A DNA stretch of 5,949 nucleotides, taken from Micromonospora_J zhanjiangensis. Lineage in GTDB: Bacteria; Actinomycetota; Actinomycetes; Mycobacteriales; Micromonosporaceae. The notes under the pieces were generated by a model. It searched no databases, was not told the DNA's origin, and saw nothing but the letters and a program-made list of their open reading frames with translations. Below, piece by piece: positions 1 through 5,513 of the stretch. Every line of letters starts with the position of its first letter. Positions within the stretch are counted from its first letter, which is position 1. The DNA lies in the NCBI RefSeq assembly GCF_042650605.1, contig NZ_JBHSBN010000070.1, positions 1 to 5,949 on the forward strand, in the 5' to 3' direction. The position numbers were made by a program, and so were the translations under genes.

Positions 1-1
1 G

Positions 2-193
2 TCAGGCTGCTCGTGGTGATCGGATGCCAGGTCGGTGACGGCGGGCGAGGCGCCGGGTCATGATGATGATCATTGCCCACTCGACCATCGCGGCGTGGTG
101 GTCGCGGCGGCACTCGTAGTCGCGGAGCACTGGCCCGCATTCCGGTAGCATCGTGTCCACCATCCTCGCCGGGAGTCGCGTGCTTTGGACCAA
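2..193 (-). pseudogene. IS5-family-like transposase, C-terminal remnant
   Basis: The minus-strand frame ends at a stop at 2-4. It carries RDYECRRDHHAAMVEWAMII followed by IMTRRLAR (nt 41-124). The 'RDYE...aMv.WAmi..M.RRLaR' pattern is what I know as the extreme C-terminus of IS5-type DDE transposases from actinomycetes. The preceding residues (TMLPECGPVL) fit the usual 'WLhrcRRLv' segment only loosely, so the reading is degraded there, and the rest of the protein, including the first catalytic Asp residues, is absent. It is therefore a relic and not a working transposase. The first in-frame ATG (193) is not a real start, because the homologous part begins mid-protein. No inverted repeat or target duplication could be identified. 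The family assignment rests on recognition of about 30 residues; an IS4/IS5-group relative other than IS5 is possible. Confidence 0.55.
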
Positions 194-490
194 CTCGAGA
201 AGCGTTCCCCTTGGGCTCCACTAATGACAGGCGCCGCCGTGAGCGTCGGACTACACGCGACATTCATCGCGGGAATAGGGCTGTCTCCGCGGCGCGCTGA
301 CGTGTTCTTCTACTGGTTCTCCTGGTTTATTTGGGCCAGCACCGTGCCTGTCTTCGTGCTCGTTGTCGTCGGCGCCGTCCTGGCGCCACTCAGATCGCGT
401 CTCGGTCCGTTGGGCATCGGCCTGGTGGTCGGTGCGGTTGCGTCACCGCTGCTGTGGACGGTCGGTGCGTCTATCCACCGGAATATTTGA
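185..490 (+). CDS. Small hypothetical membrane protein, TTG start
   Basis: This 101-residue frame begins at TTG 185. A GGGAG ribosome binding site (171-175) lies nine bases upstream, which favours TTG over the in-frame ATG at 224 (88 residues), where no such site is seen. An in-frame stop at 146-148 limits upstream extension. The protein is very hydrophobic. A weak first segment covers residues ~16-33, a clear one ~40-68 (rich in F, W, V and A) and another ~75-96 (Gly/Val/Ala-rich), separated by short Arg-containing loops (SPRR; PLRSR). Two or three membrane helices are expected, and no soluble domain. I recognise no family. It could be a genuine small membrane protein or the remaining tail of a larger gene cut by the transposase relic, whose minus-strand frame overlaps its first codons. 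Function unknown. Confidence 0.5.
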   Translation: MDQLEKRSPWAPLMTGAAVSVGLHATFIAGIGLSPRRADVFFYWFSWFIWASTVPVFVLVVVGAVLAPLRSRLGPLGIGLVVGAVASPLLWTVGASIHRNI

Positions 491-524
491 ATGTGATGTT
501 CCCCGGGTTCGATGGAGTGTCAAC

Positions 525-616
525 GGCCAATCAGATTTCGCCGTAGGCGGCCAGTAGATCTCCCCGCTGGCTGCCACGGTTTCTCTCCAGTGGCGGCCAG
601 ATAGTTCCCCGCCGTG
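525..616. repeat. Four degenerate ~23-bp direct repeats
   Basis: Four copies start at 525, 549, 572 and 595. The shared pattern is GGCCA, about five variable bases, then a T/C-rich block with CCCCGC or close variants, then G-rich bases and the next copy. The third copy is the most diverged (TGCCA start, CTCTCCA block). The regular phase of 23-24 bp, near two helical turns, fits arrayed protein-binding sites such as transposase sites at an IS end. Confidence 0.65.
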
Positions 617-636
617 GGCTGTTGCTGGGGTCAGTG

Positions 637-654
637 CAAGGCTTTGACGCCTTG
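637..654. repeat. Perfect inverted repeat CAAGGC-N6-GCCTTG
   Basis: The arms CAAGGC (637-642) and GCCTTG (649-654) are perfect complements around TTTGAC. The repeat sits exactly where the IS21-like material ends and the oxidoreductase fragment begins to read. It may be part of the element's tip, an operator or chance. There is no T-run, so it is not a convincing terminator. Confidence 0.4.
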
Positions 655-983
655 TCCGGCGGTGGCTCATGTACCTGCTGTCCGGTGCGGACCCGCGCCG
701 GCCGGCCCGGGAGTTCTTCGCGCTGCAACCCCTCGTCGTCGACGCGGCCTGGCGCCTGTCCACCTCGGCGGACCTGGCCCGGTCCTCGGTCACCGGCCCC
801 TACCCCCGCGGCTACCGGTTGTCCCGGTGGGTGGGTGACCAGATCGTCGAGGCCTCGGTCACCGACCGGACAATCGCCCGCCGGTTCGACGACGTCGTGC
901 AGATGCGCCGACACCCGAGCATCCTGGCCACCCCCGGCACCGTGCTGCGGGCCCTGCGAGTCAACCGGGCGACCGCCAGGTAA
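648..983 (+). pseudogene. FAD-dependent oxidoreductase, C-terminal fragment
   Basis: The frame is open from 648, just after an in-frame TGA at 645-647, to TAA 981-983. From ATG 669 it would make 104 residues. The segment 'FFALQPLVVDAAWRLSTSAD', then 'GPYPRGYRLSRWVGDQI', 'VTDRTIARRFDDVV', and finally 'HPSILATPGTVLRALR' resembles the C-terminal helical cap of UbiH/geranylgeranyl-reductase-like flavin monooxygenases. Those proteins are usually about 400-500 residues. The N-terminal Rossmann GxGxxG, the FAD-binding GD motif and the substrate domain are all missing, so the product cannot bind FAD or work. The break coincides with the IS21-like terminus at 518-654, which suggests insertion and deletion removed the front. 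A new short protein starting at 669 is possible but unproven; the bases upstream (GGTGG) are a weak binding site. Confidence 0.6.
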
Positions 984-987
984 CAGA

Positions 988-1020
988 GCCGGGGCGTGGG
1001 CGGGAAGTCCTCGCCCCGGC
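988..1020 (+). terminator. Strong GC hairpin after oxidoreductase fragment
   Basis: The arms GCCGGGGCG (988-996) and CGCCCCGGC (1012-1020) form a perfect 9-bp stem with a 15-base loop, starting five bases after the TAA at 981-983. No U-tract follows. Terminator hairpins without a U-tract are usual in high-GC actinomycetes, so termination of the upstream (now broken) gene is likely but unproven. Confidence 0.55.
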
Positions 1021-1094
1021 GCCGGCTCAGTCCTCGATCTGACCAGGGCGAACTCTTGTCCGACGGGACCGCCCGGGACGACGCTGCGAGATGA

Positions 1095-1111
1095 CGCCCG
1101 ACCATCGGGCG
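1095..1111 (+). promoter_or_regulatory. Perfect 7-bp palindrome upstream of the phospholipase-like gene
   Basis: CGCCCGA (1095-1101) and TCGGGCG (1105-1111) pair perfectly around CCA, ending 19 bases before the ATG at 1131. It could be a repressor-type operator or an RNA hairpin in the 5' leader just ahead of the ribosome binding site. No convincing -35/-10 pair was found in 1029-1130, so the promoter itself is unplaced. Confidence 0.35.
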
Positions 1112-1130
1112 CCGCTTGGGGGTCAGCGCC

Positions 1131-3734
1131 ATGCCTGGTCACTTTACCCACATCTACACGGCGCGGCGGGTCGCCGACCTGCTCGCCGGCGGCACGTTCA
1201 CCGATTGGCCGGACCTGGGCGACGGCGGCGACGCGGTCGCCGGCCTCGACCCGGTCACCTGCGGCGACCTGATGAAAAAGTGGGAGAAGTTCACCGCCAT
1301 CGGCGCGATCGGCCCGGACCTGTTCTTCTTCTCCCAGGACTGGAGCAACGACATCCTGGGCCCGCGCTCGGACGACATCATGCTCGCCCTGTCCATCTTC
1401 TACTTCCTGGACGCGGCGAAGGAGAAGGACTTCGAGCCGCTGCTGGTGATCCTGAACGACGTCGACACCACGCTGACCGCGATCATCCGGCTCCTGATCA
1501 AGCTGCAGAAGATGTGGAACGACTTCCTGGACGTCTGGAACGCGACCATCGGCCCGCTGGTCGACGCGACGTCGGAACTCCTCGACGACCTGACCGGTGG
1601 CGTCCTCAACGAGTTCAAGAACGGCCTGCAGGAGCTGCTGAACGCCATCGAGACGATCGGCGTGCAGGAGCTGTCGACCTTCGCCGACCTGTGGGGCGCG
1701 ATGAACACCGTCGTCGCGAAGGGCTTCCCCGAGGAGTCGTTCCTGTGGAGCGACATGACCCACTACCGGCGTACGTCGGCCCTGTGCCAGGCGCTGGTCC
1801 ACCGGGCCGAGCTGCTGCGCGACGACAGCCCCGGCGGCGGCGACCGGTACGAGCAGTTCCTGGCCTTCGCGCTGGGCTGGATCACTCACGTCGGCACCGA
1901 CACGATCGCGCACTCGTTCGTCAACGAACAGTGCGGCGGCCCGTACCGGGACCACCCGACCCGGCACCACCTGATCGAGAACCACATCGACGCGTGGAAC
2001 TACGCGCAGAGCGGCGCGGGCGGCACCATCCCCACCGACCCGTGGGGCCGGACCGAGGACTATCCCGAGGTGTCGTCATCGGCGCTGTGGTTCGCGGTGC
2101 AGCTCACCCCGGACGACCCGCACGGCGTTCAGCGCCCGTCGCCGCTGTCGGACGACCCGGCCAAGCGCAAGAAGCAGCTCGACGTCGACGGCGACATGCC
2201 ACTGTGGATGGCCGAGGGGATCGTGGCCGCGCTGCTGGAAACGTTCGCCGACCACCCGCACCCGAGGATCTATCAGGGTGACGCCTACCAGCAGCAGATC
2301 GACGAGGGCAAGCTGACCGCGGCGGTCAAGTCGGTGACCGGGCACGGCTTGGACCGACCATTCCAGGAACTGCTCGACGCGATCGCTCCCCCACCGCCGT
2401 TCCCGGTGCCGAAGGGGTTCCCACTGCCCTGGGAGGTGGCCACCGCCTACCGACTGATGATCACGCTGTACAAGCTGAACTTCAACGGCGGGTGGGAGCT
2501 GCCCAAGCCGCGGGTGCCGGACTTCGTGATCGTCCCCCCACAGTCGGACTTCGCCAACCTGTTCCAGCCACCGGACTTCTCCGGGGTGAACGCGGACAAC
2601 CCGGTCGAGGATGTCTGCGACGTGTTCGTGGCGCTGGTCCAGTGGCTGGTCAAGGAGATCGCGGCGGTCATCAAGCTGATCGGTGACCTGATCAAGGCCG
2701 GGCTCAGCCCGATCACCTTCCCGGCCCGGTTGGGGCTGCACGAACTGGCGATGAAGGTGTGGGACGTCGCGACCAGGACCCATGACGTGATGGCGCACAC
2801 CGGCCTGCTGATGCCGCACGGCGAGCAGCGATATCCGGACAACGGCGAGCTGAAGTGGCCCAACGAGATCGACCTGCCGCTGATCACGCTCGGCGGGACG
2901 ATCGACGGCGCGTTCCGGCAGGCCCTCGCCGACGCGATCGACCCGTTCGGCAACCTGGACACCGACCAGGGCGTGGTGATCAGCCACTCCGTCCGGGACC
3001 CGAACTATCCGTTCTATCCGGTGCTTCAGTTCCACGCCGACGGGAGCCAGCCGGACGACTGGGAGTTCCACCGCCCGTGGGCGTACCCGATGTTCAGCGA
3101 GTTCGAGGACGGCGGGCAGAACACCCTCATCCAGACCCCCACCGAGACGTACGACCCGAGCAAGGGCTCGGCGGAGCCGAAGGGACCGGCCGGCCCGGTC
3201 AAACCGACCCGCCCAGGCCCGTACCCGGAAGGAACCACCCCGGACCAGGTCTTCTTCCGTACGGACGCGGGCTTCGACGCGCAGGCTCGGCAGAACTACG
3301 AGAAGTCGCAGACGCCCTGGCAGACCGACCTGTACAACGAGGAGCTAATCGGCAAGGCGAGGCGGCGGCTCAGCCCTCTCGGCGACCCGGTGCCGTTCTC
3401 GGCCTACCTGGTCGGCCGGTTGGTCAACCCGACCGACTACGACACCCAGTTCAACCTGGACGCCGACCGCGGCTTCGCCTATCTGACCTGGGACTGGATC
3501 CGGGGTGACCAGACCGGCAAGACCGATCTGGGCCAGGTCTACCCGCTTCCGGTGGCCGCCCCCTGGCTGGACCGGGCACGGTGGAAGCGCGGTGCCGAAC
3601 CCATGCAGCTGCAGTACGTCGACCCACCGGCCGTGGTGATCATCGGACTCGGCCCGGACGGCCAGTCCGACAGCGACCCGGCCGACCGGCCGGGAGCGAA
3701 CGCCGAGGCGGAGAACCGGGGACGGGCATCATGA
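1131..3734 (+). CDS. Large zinc-dependent phospholipase C-like protein
   Basis: The protein has 867 residues. ATG 1131 is chosen because GGGGG (1118-1122) lies eight bases upstream and the family-like N-terminus starts there (MPGHFTHIYTARR); a TTG at 1116 would add only five residues. Candidate metal ligands follow the zinc-dependent phospholipase C/nuclease P1 order: H4 or H7, D63 in IGAIGPDLFF, H211 in SDMTHYRRT, then H253-x3-D257-x3-H261 in GWITHVGTDTIAHSF, and H279-x3-E283 in RHHLIENHID. The family hydrolyses phospholipid head groups with three zinc ions. Residues 64-210 form a long, largely helical insertion between ligands. Residues ~300-867 are unrecognised: a Pro-rich linker (419-433), an amphipathic helical stretch (491-525), aromatic-rich segments (618-660), a Pro-rich linker (678-705) and a final beta-like part. 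No signal peptide or lipobox is seen. TGA 3732-3734 overlaps the next gene. The metal site is well supported; the substrate is not. Confidence 0.8.
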   Translation: MPGHFTHIYTARRVADLLAGGTFTDWPDLGDGGDAVAGLDPVTCGDLMKKWEKFTAIGAIGPDLFFFSQDWSNDILGPRSDDIMLALSIFYFLDAAKEKDFEPLLVILNDVDTTLTAIIRLLIKLQKMWNDFLDVWNATIGPLVDATSELLDDLTGGVLNEFKNGLQELLNAIETIGVQELSTFADLWGAMNTVVAKGFPEESFLWSDMTHYRRTSALCQALVHRAELLRDDSPGGGDRYEQFLAFALGWITHVGTDTIAHSFVNEQCGGPYRDHPTRHHLIENHIDAWNYAQSGAGGTIPTDPWGRTEDYPEVSSSALWFAVQLTPDDPHGVQRPSPLSDDPAKRKKQLDVDGDMPLWMAEGIVAALLETFADHPHPRIYQGDAYQQQIDEGKLTAAVKSVTGHGLDRPFQELLDAIAPPPPFPVPKGFPLPWEVATAYRLMITLYKLNFNGGWELPKPRVPDFVIVPPQSDFANLFQPPDFSGVNADNPVEDVCDVFVALVQWLVKEIAAVIKLIGDLIKAGLSPITFPARLGLHELAMKVWDVATRTHDVMAHTGLLMPHGEQRYPDNGELKWPNEIDLPLITLGGTIDGAFRQALADAIDPFGNLDTDQGVVISHSVRDPNYPFYPVLQFHADGSQPDDWEFHRPWAYPMFSEFEDGGQNTLIQTPTETYDPSKGSAEPKGPAGPVKPTRPGPYPEGTTPDQVFFRTDAGFDAQARQNYEKSQTPWQTDLYNEELIGKARRRLSPLGDPVPFSAYLVGRLVNPTDYDTQFNLDADRGFAYLTWDWIRGDQTGKTDLGQVYPLPVAAPWLDRARWKRGAEPMQLQYVDPPAVVIIGLGPDGQSDSDPADRPGANAEAENRGRAS

Positions 3735-5161
3735 CCGACATGTGGAGCGCCGCGGCGGCGCGATGGGAAACCCGGTCAACCGTTCAGGCCGCCGGCGCCG
3801 CTCAGGACTGCCCCGACCCAACCGGCGGCGGGGGTGGCCAGGGTGACGGCGGCCAAGGTGGCGGTCCGCACGGTGGCGGTCACGGCGGCTGCGGGTGCCG
3901 CTGTCACGGACCGGGCTGTCCGGGCCAGGTCTCGCCGGGCCGCCACGGCCACGACCCGGACGGGTGCGGCTGCCACGGCCACCAGGGCCACGGCGGCCAC
4001 CAGCACGGCGGCCGGGACTGCGGGTGCGCCCGCGACTGTGGTCGGGGCGATCCCGACTGCGGGTGCGGAGGCACGCCGGGCGGGCCCGGGGGGACCGCCG
4101 GCAGCACCACCACGATCGGGTGGAAGAACCCCAACCGGCCGGGCCGGGTCTGTGGCGTCTCCACCGGCCGGCTGCCCGGCGGCCAACTCGACCCGTGCGA
4201 CTTCACCACCCCGCCCTGGAACCAGTGGCCGGGCCAGCGCGGCGACCTCTATCTGCCGTTCCTGTTCCTGCGCGCCAACGCCGGTGACCTCGGCGCCCGG
4301 CCGGTGGTCGGACCGTTCTGGGAAAGCCCAGACGTCCTGCTGCTGGCGGGCACCGACCCGGCGGTCGCGCCGCCGGTCCCGCCGGAGCTGGGTCAGACCG
4401 CGCTCGCCGGGCAACCGAACACCCTGTACGCGCACGTGTGGAATTTCGGTCTCGCCCAGGCGCCGAACGTGGTCGTGGAGTTCTACTGGTGCGACCCGTC
4501 CCTCGGGATCGGACCGGCCGGCGCGCACCTGATCGGCCACACCGTGGTCGCGTTGGGCGCCCGGGGCAGCGCCCGCTCGCACGCGGTGGTGAAGTGCCCG
4601 ACAGCCTGGGTGCCGACCTTCGTCAACGGCGGCCACGAATGCCTGCTGGTGCGGGCCTGGGACGAGACCAGCGACGGGCTCGGCACGCCGCCCTGGGACG
4701 CGGCGTTGAACCGGCACATCGGCCAGCGCAACATCCACGTCGTCGCGGCCGGTGCCGGGGTGGCCCGATCGGCGGCCGGCGGTCTGCTGCTGCCCGCGCC
4801 GGTGCTGCCGGTGACGTTGAAGGTCGGCCCGCTCTACGGCGAGGCCGCCCAGGTCCGGGTGGCCCGGGCGGCACCGCACGAAATGCCGTGGCTGCAGCTG
4901 CGCACCGGCACCCGCGGCCGGTTCCCCGCCCAGGCGGCGACCACCGGTGACGTGCTGCTGTCGCCGCCGACGCCGATCGGCGGCGGCCCGTCGACCGGCG
5001 GTGGCGACGCCGTCGAGCACCAGGTCGTCGGCGACGACCAGCAGATCGCCTTCACCACCGGCGACACCACACCGGCGCCCGGCGAGGCGCACGTCTATCG
5101 GGTCACGGCGAGCCAACAGGGGCAGGTCTTCGGCGGCTACACGGTCGTCCTGCTCGGCTGA
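3731..5161 (+). CDS. Cys/His/Gly-rich protein with CARDB/Ig-like domain
   Basis: The protein has 476 residues and starts at ATG 3731, which overlaps the preceding stop as ATGA. GGGGA (3718-3722) lies eight bases upstream; longer in-frame starts would lie inside the phospholipase gene. Residues 1-26 are a short Ala-rich head. Residues 27-112 are Gly-rich with 12 Cys and 10 His, in clusters such as GGCGCRCHGPGC, DGCGCHGH and RDCGCARDCG, which suggests metal binding or disulfide crosslinking. Residues ~170-338 look like a beta-sandwich of the CARDB/Ig type: LYAHVWNFGLAQAPNVVVEF, then FYWCDPSLGIGP, HECLLVRAWD and a closing GQRNIHVV strand. Residues ~345-476 appear to be a second beta-rich domain with a Gly/Pro linker near 412-426. 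No signal peptide or membrane segment is visible. The coupling implies it works with the upstream enzyme, perhaps as a binding, scaffold or metal-delivery partner (inference). I know no named family for the whole protein. Confidence 0.8.
   Translation: MTDMWSAAAARWETRSTVQAAGAAQDCPDPTGGGGGQGDGGQGGGPHGGGHGGCGCRCHGPGCPGQVSPGRHGHDPDGCGCHGHQGHGGHQHGGRDCGCARDCGRGDPDCGCGGTPGGPGGTAGSTTTIGWKNPNRPGRVCGVSTGRLPGGQLDPCDFTTPPWNQWPGQRGDLYLPFLFLRANAGDLGARPVVGPFWESPDVLLLAGTDPAVAPPVPPELGQTALAGQPNTLYAHVWNFGLAQAPNVVVEFYWCDPSLGIGPAGAHLIGHTVVALGARGSARSHAVVKCPTAWVPTFVNGGHECLLVRAWDETSDGLGTPPWDAALNRHIGQRNIHVVAAGAGVARSAAGGLLLPAPVLPVTLKVGPLYGEAAQVRVARAAPHEMPWLQLRTGTRGRFPAQAATTGDVLLSPPTPIGGGPSTGGGDAVEHQVVGDDQQIAFTTGDTTPAPGEAHVYRVTASQQGQVFGGYTVVLLG
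4016..4067 (+). repeat. Direct repeat GACTGCGGGTGCG (x2)
   Basis: Identical 13-bp copies at 4016-4028 and 4055-4067 lie exactly 39 bp (13 codons) apart and encode D96-C-G-C and D109-C-G-C. The in-frame spacing and identical codons suggest recent duplication within the Cys/His tract. Confidence 0.7.
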
Positions 5162-5294
5162 CCTCGGCCGTGGCCGTCGTCGGGCGGACCGCCGCAGCGG
5201 GGTTCAGCCGTGTTCGATCGTGGGGCAGGTGGCCGGGGCGTGGCTGTCGGAGAAGATCGATGCCCGGAACCCTGGTTCACCGAATCGTCAACGG

Positions 5295-5481
5295 CTGCGC
5301 CTGCCGACCCGGACGTGGCAGCGGATCTCCGCCGGCCAAGGGGCGAAGGGGCACCGCTACGACGACTGGGCGTTCGTCACCCTGCCCCTGGCCGCCGACG
5401 AACACCAGGGTCACCACTGGCTGCTGGACCACCCTCGTCATCGCCGCACACGCCTTCCTCGCCGCCCTCACCGAACCCTGA
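5295..5481 (+). pseudogene. IS701-family-like transposase remnant with internal deletion
   Basis: In one frame, nt 5301-5429 read LPTRTWQRISAGQGAKGHRY then DDWAFVTLPLAADEHQGHHW and LLD. The 'W.R.SAG.GAKG.R.YDWA...HWLL' pattern is typical of IS701-type transposases. At about 5427-5431 the match moves to the +1 frame, which reads TTLVIAAHAFLAALTEP and stops at TGA 5479-5481. That 'TTLv..AHAFLa' motif belongs near the C-terminus of the same family. The stretch normally between them, with the last catalytic acidic residue, is missing, so a deletion fused the two parts out of frame. The N-terminal half is also absent; I see nothing recognisable in 5162-5294. The product cannot be active. I judge family membership from motif memory, and both halves agree. 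Confidence 0.65.
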
Positions 5482-5513
5482 AACAGATCCCCTGCTGGAG
5501 TATTAGTACTGCG
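5478..5513 (+). promoter_or_regulatory. Possible promoter for a leaderless SUKH-4 mRNA
   Basis: CTGAAA (5478-5483; 4/6 to TTGACA) is separated by 17 bases from TATTAG (5501-5506; 4/6 to TATAAT). Transcription from such a promoter would begin around 5513-5514, the A of the ATG, which would give a leaderless message as is common in actinomycetes. The short palindrome AGTATTAGTACT (5499-5510) overlaps the -10 and could be an operator. A GGAG (5497-5500) 13 bases before the ATG is an alternative, poorly spaced ribosome binding site. Confidence 0.35.

Larger units (their letters stand above)
518..654. mobile_element. Solo IS21-family-like terminus (relic)
   Basis: A TGTCAA tip (518-523) is followed by four degenerate repeats beginning at 525 (GGCCAATCAGATTTCGCC), 549 (GGCCAGTAGATCTCCCCGC), 572 (TGCCACGGTTTCTCTCCA) and 595 (GGCCAGATAGTTCCCCGC). 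The spacings are 24, 23 and 23 bp. IS21-family elements are known for 5'-TG ends and multiple ~20-bp terminal repeats bound by the IstA transposase, and this layout fits. No istA or istB sequence follows, since the next coding material is an oxidoreductase fragment. An imperfect inverse of the tip (TTGACG, 644-649) lies at the far side, so a ~132-bp MITE-like derivative is an alternative to a deleted element. No transposition function can be encoded here. Confidence 0.55.

Noticed and set aside
531..1985. 484-residue minus-strand open frame
   Set aside because: It lies antisense to the oxidoreductase fragment, the hairpin and the phospholipase gene. Its composition (V/G/R/D/Q-rich without domain motifs) is that of an antisense shadow in high-GC DNA.
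1091..2281. 396-residue plus-strand frame overlapping the phospholipase-like gene
   Set aside because: It is Arg/Pro/Gly-rich and motif-free, and lies within the gene that has conserved metal ligands in another frame.
3581..3730. Earlier in-frame start for the second gene
   Set aside because: The added 50 residues are Arg/Pro-rich out-of-frame reading of the upstream gene; ATG 3731 has a good binding site and the ATGA overlap.
3809..4069. CRISPR or tandem-repeat array in the G/C-rich tract
   Set aside because: The repetition is irregular and keeps the reading frame with Gly/Cys/His codons; there are no uniform repeats with unique spacers.
3776..5116. 446-residue minus-strand open frame
   Set aside because: It is antisense to the coupled second gene; its Ala/Val/Arg/Gly-rich low-complexity content mirrors that gene's third-position GC bias.
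5162..5200. Terminator after the two-gene unit
   Set aside because: Only short stems with tiny loops (for example CGGC-CGTG-GCCG at 5165-5176) are present, without a U-tract; too weak to call.
5170..5506. Two overlapping plus-strand frames of about 100 residues
   Set aside because: They are different frames across the IS701 relic. Only the last 17 codons of one (5428-5478) carry family sequence, already included in the pseudogene.
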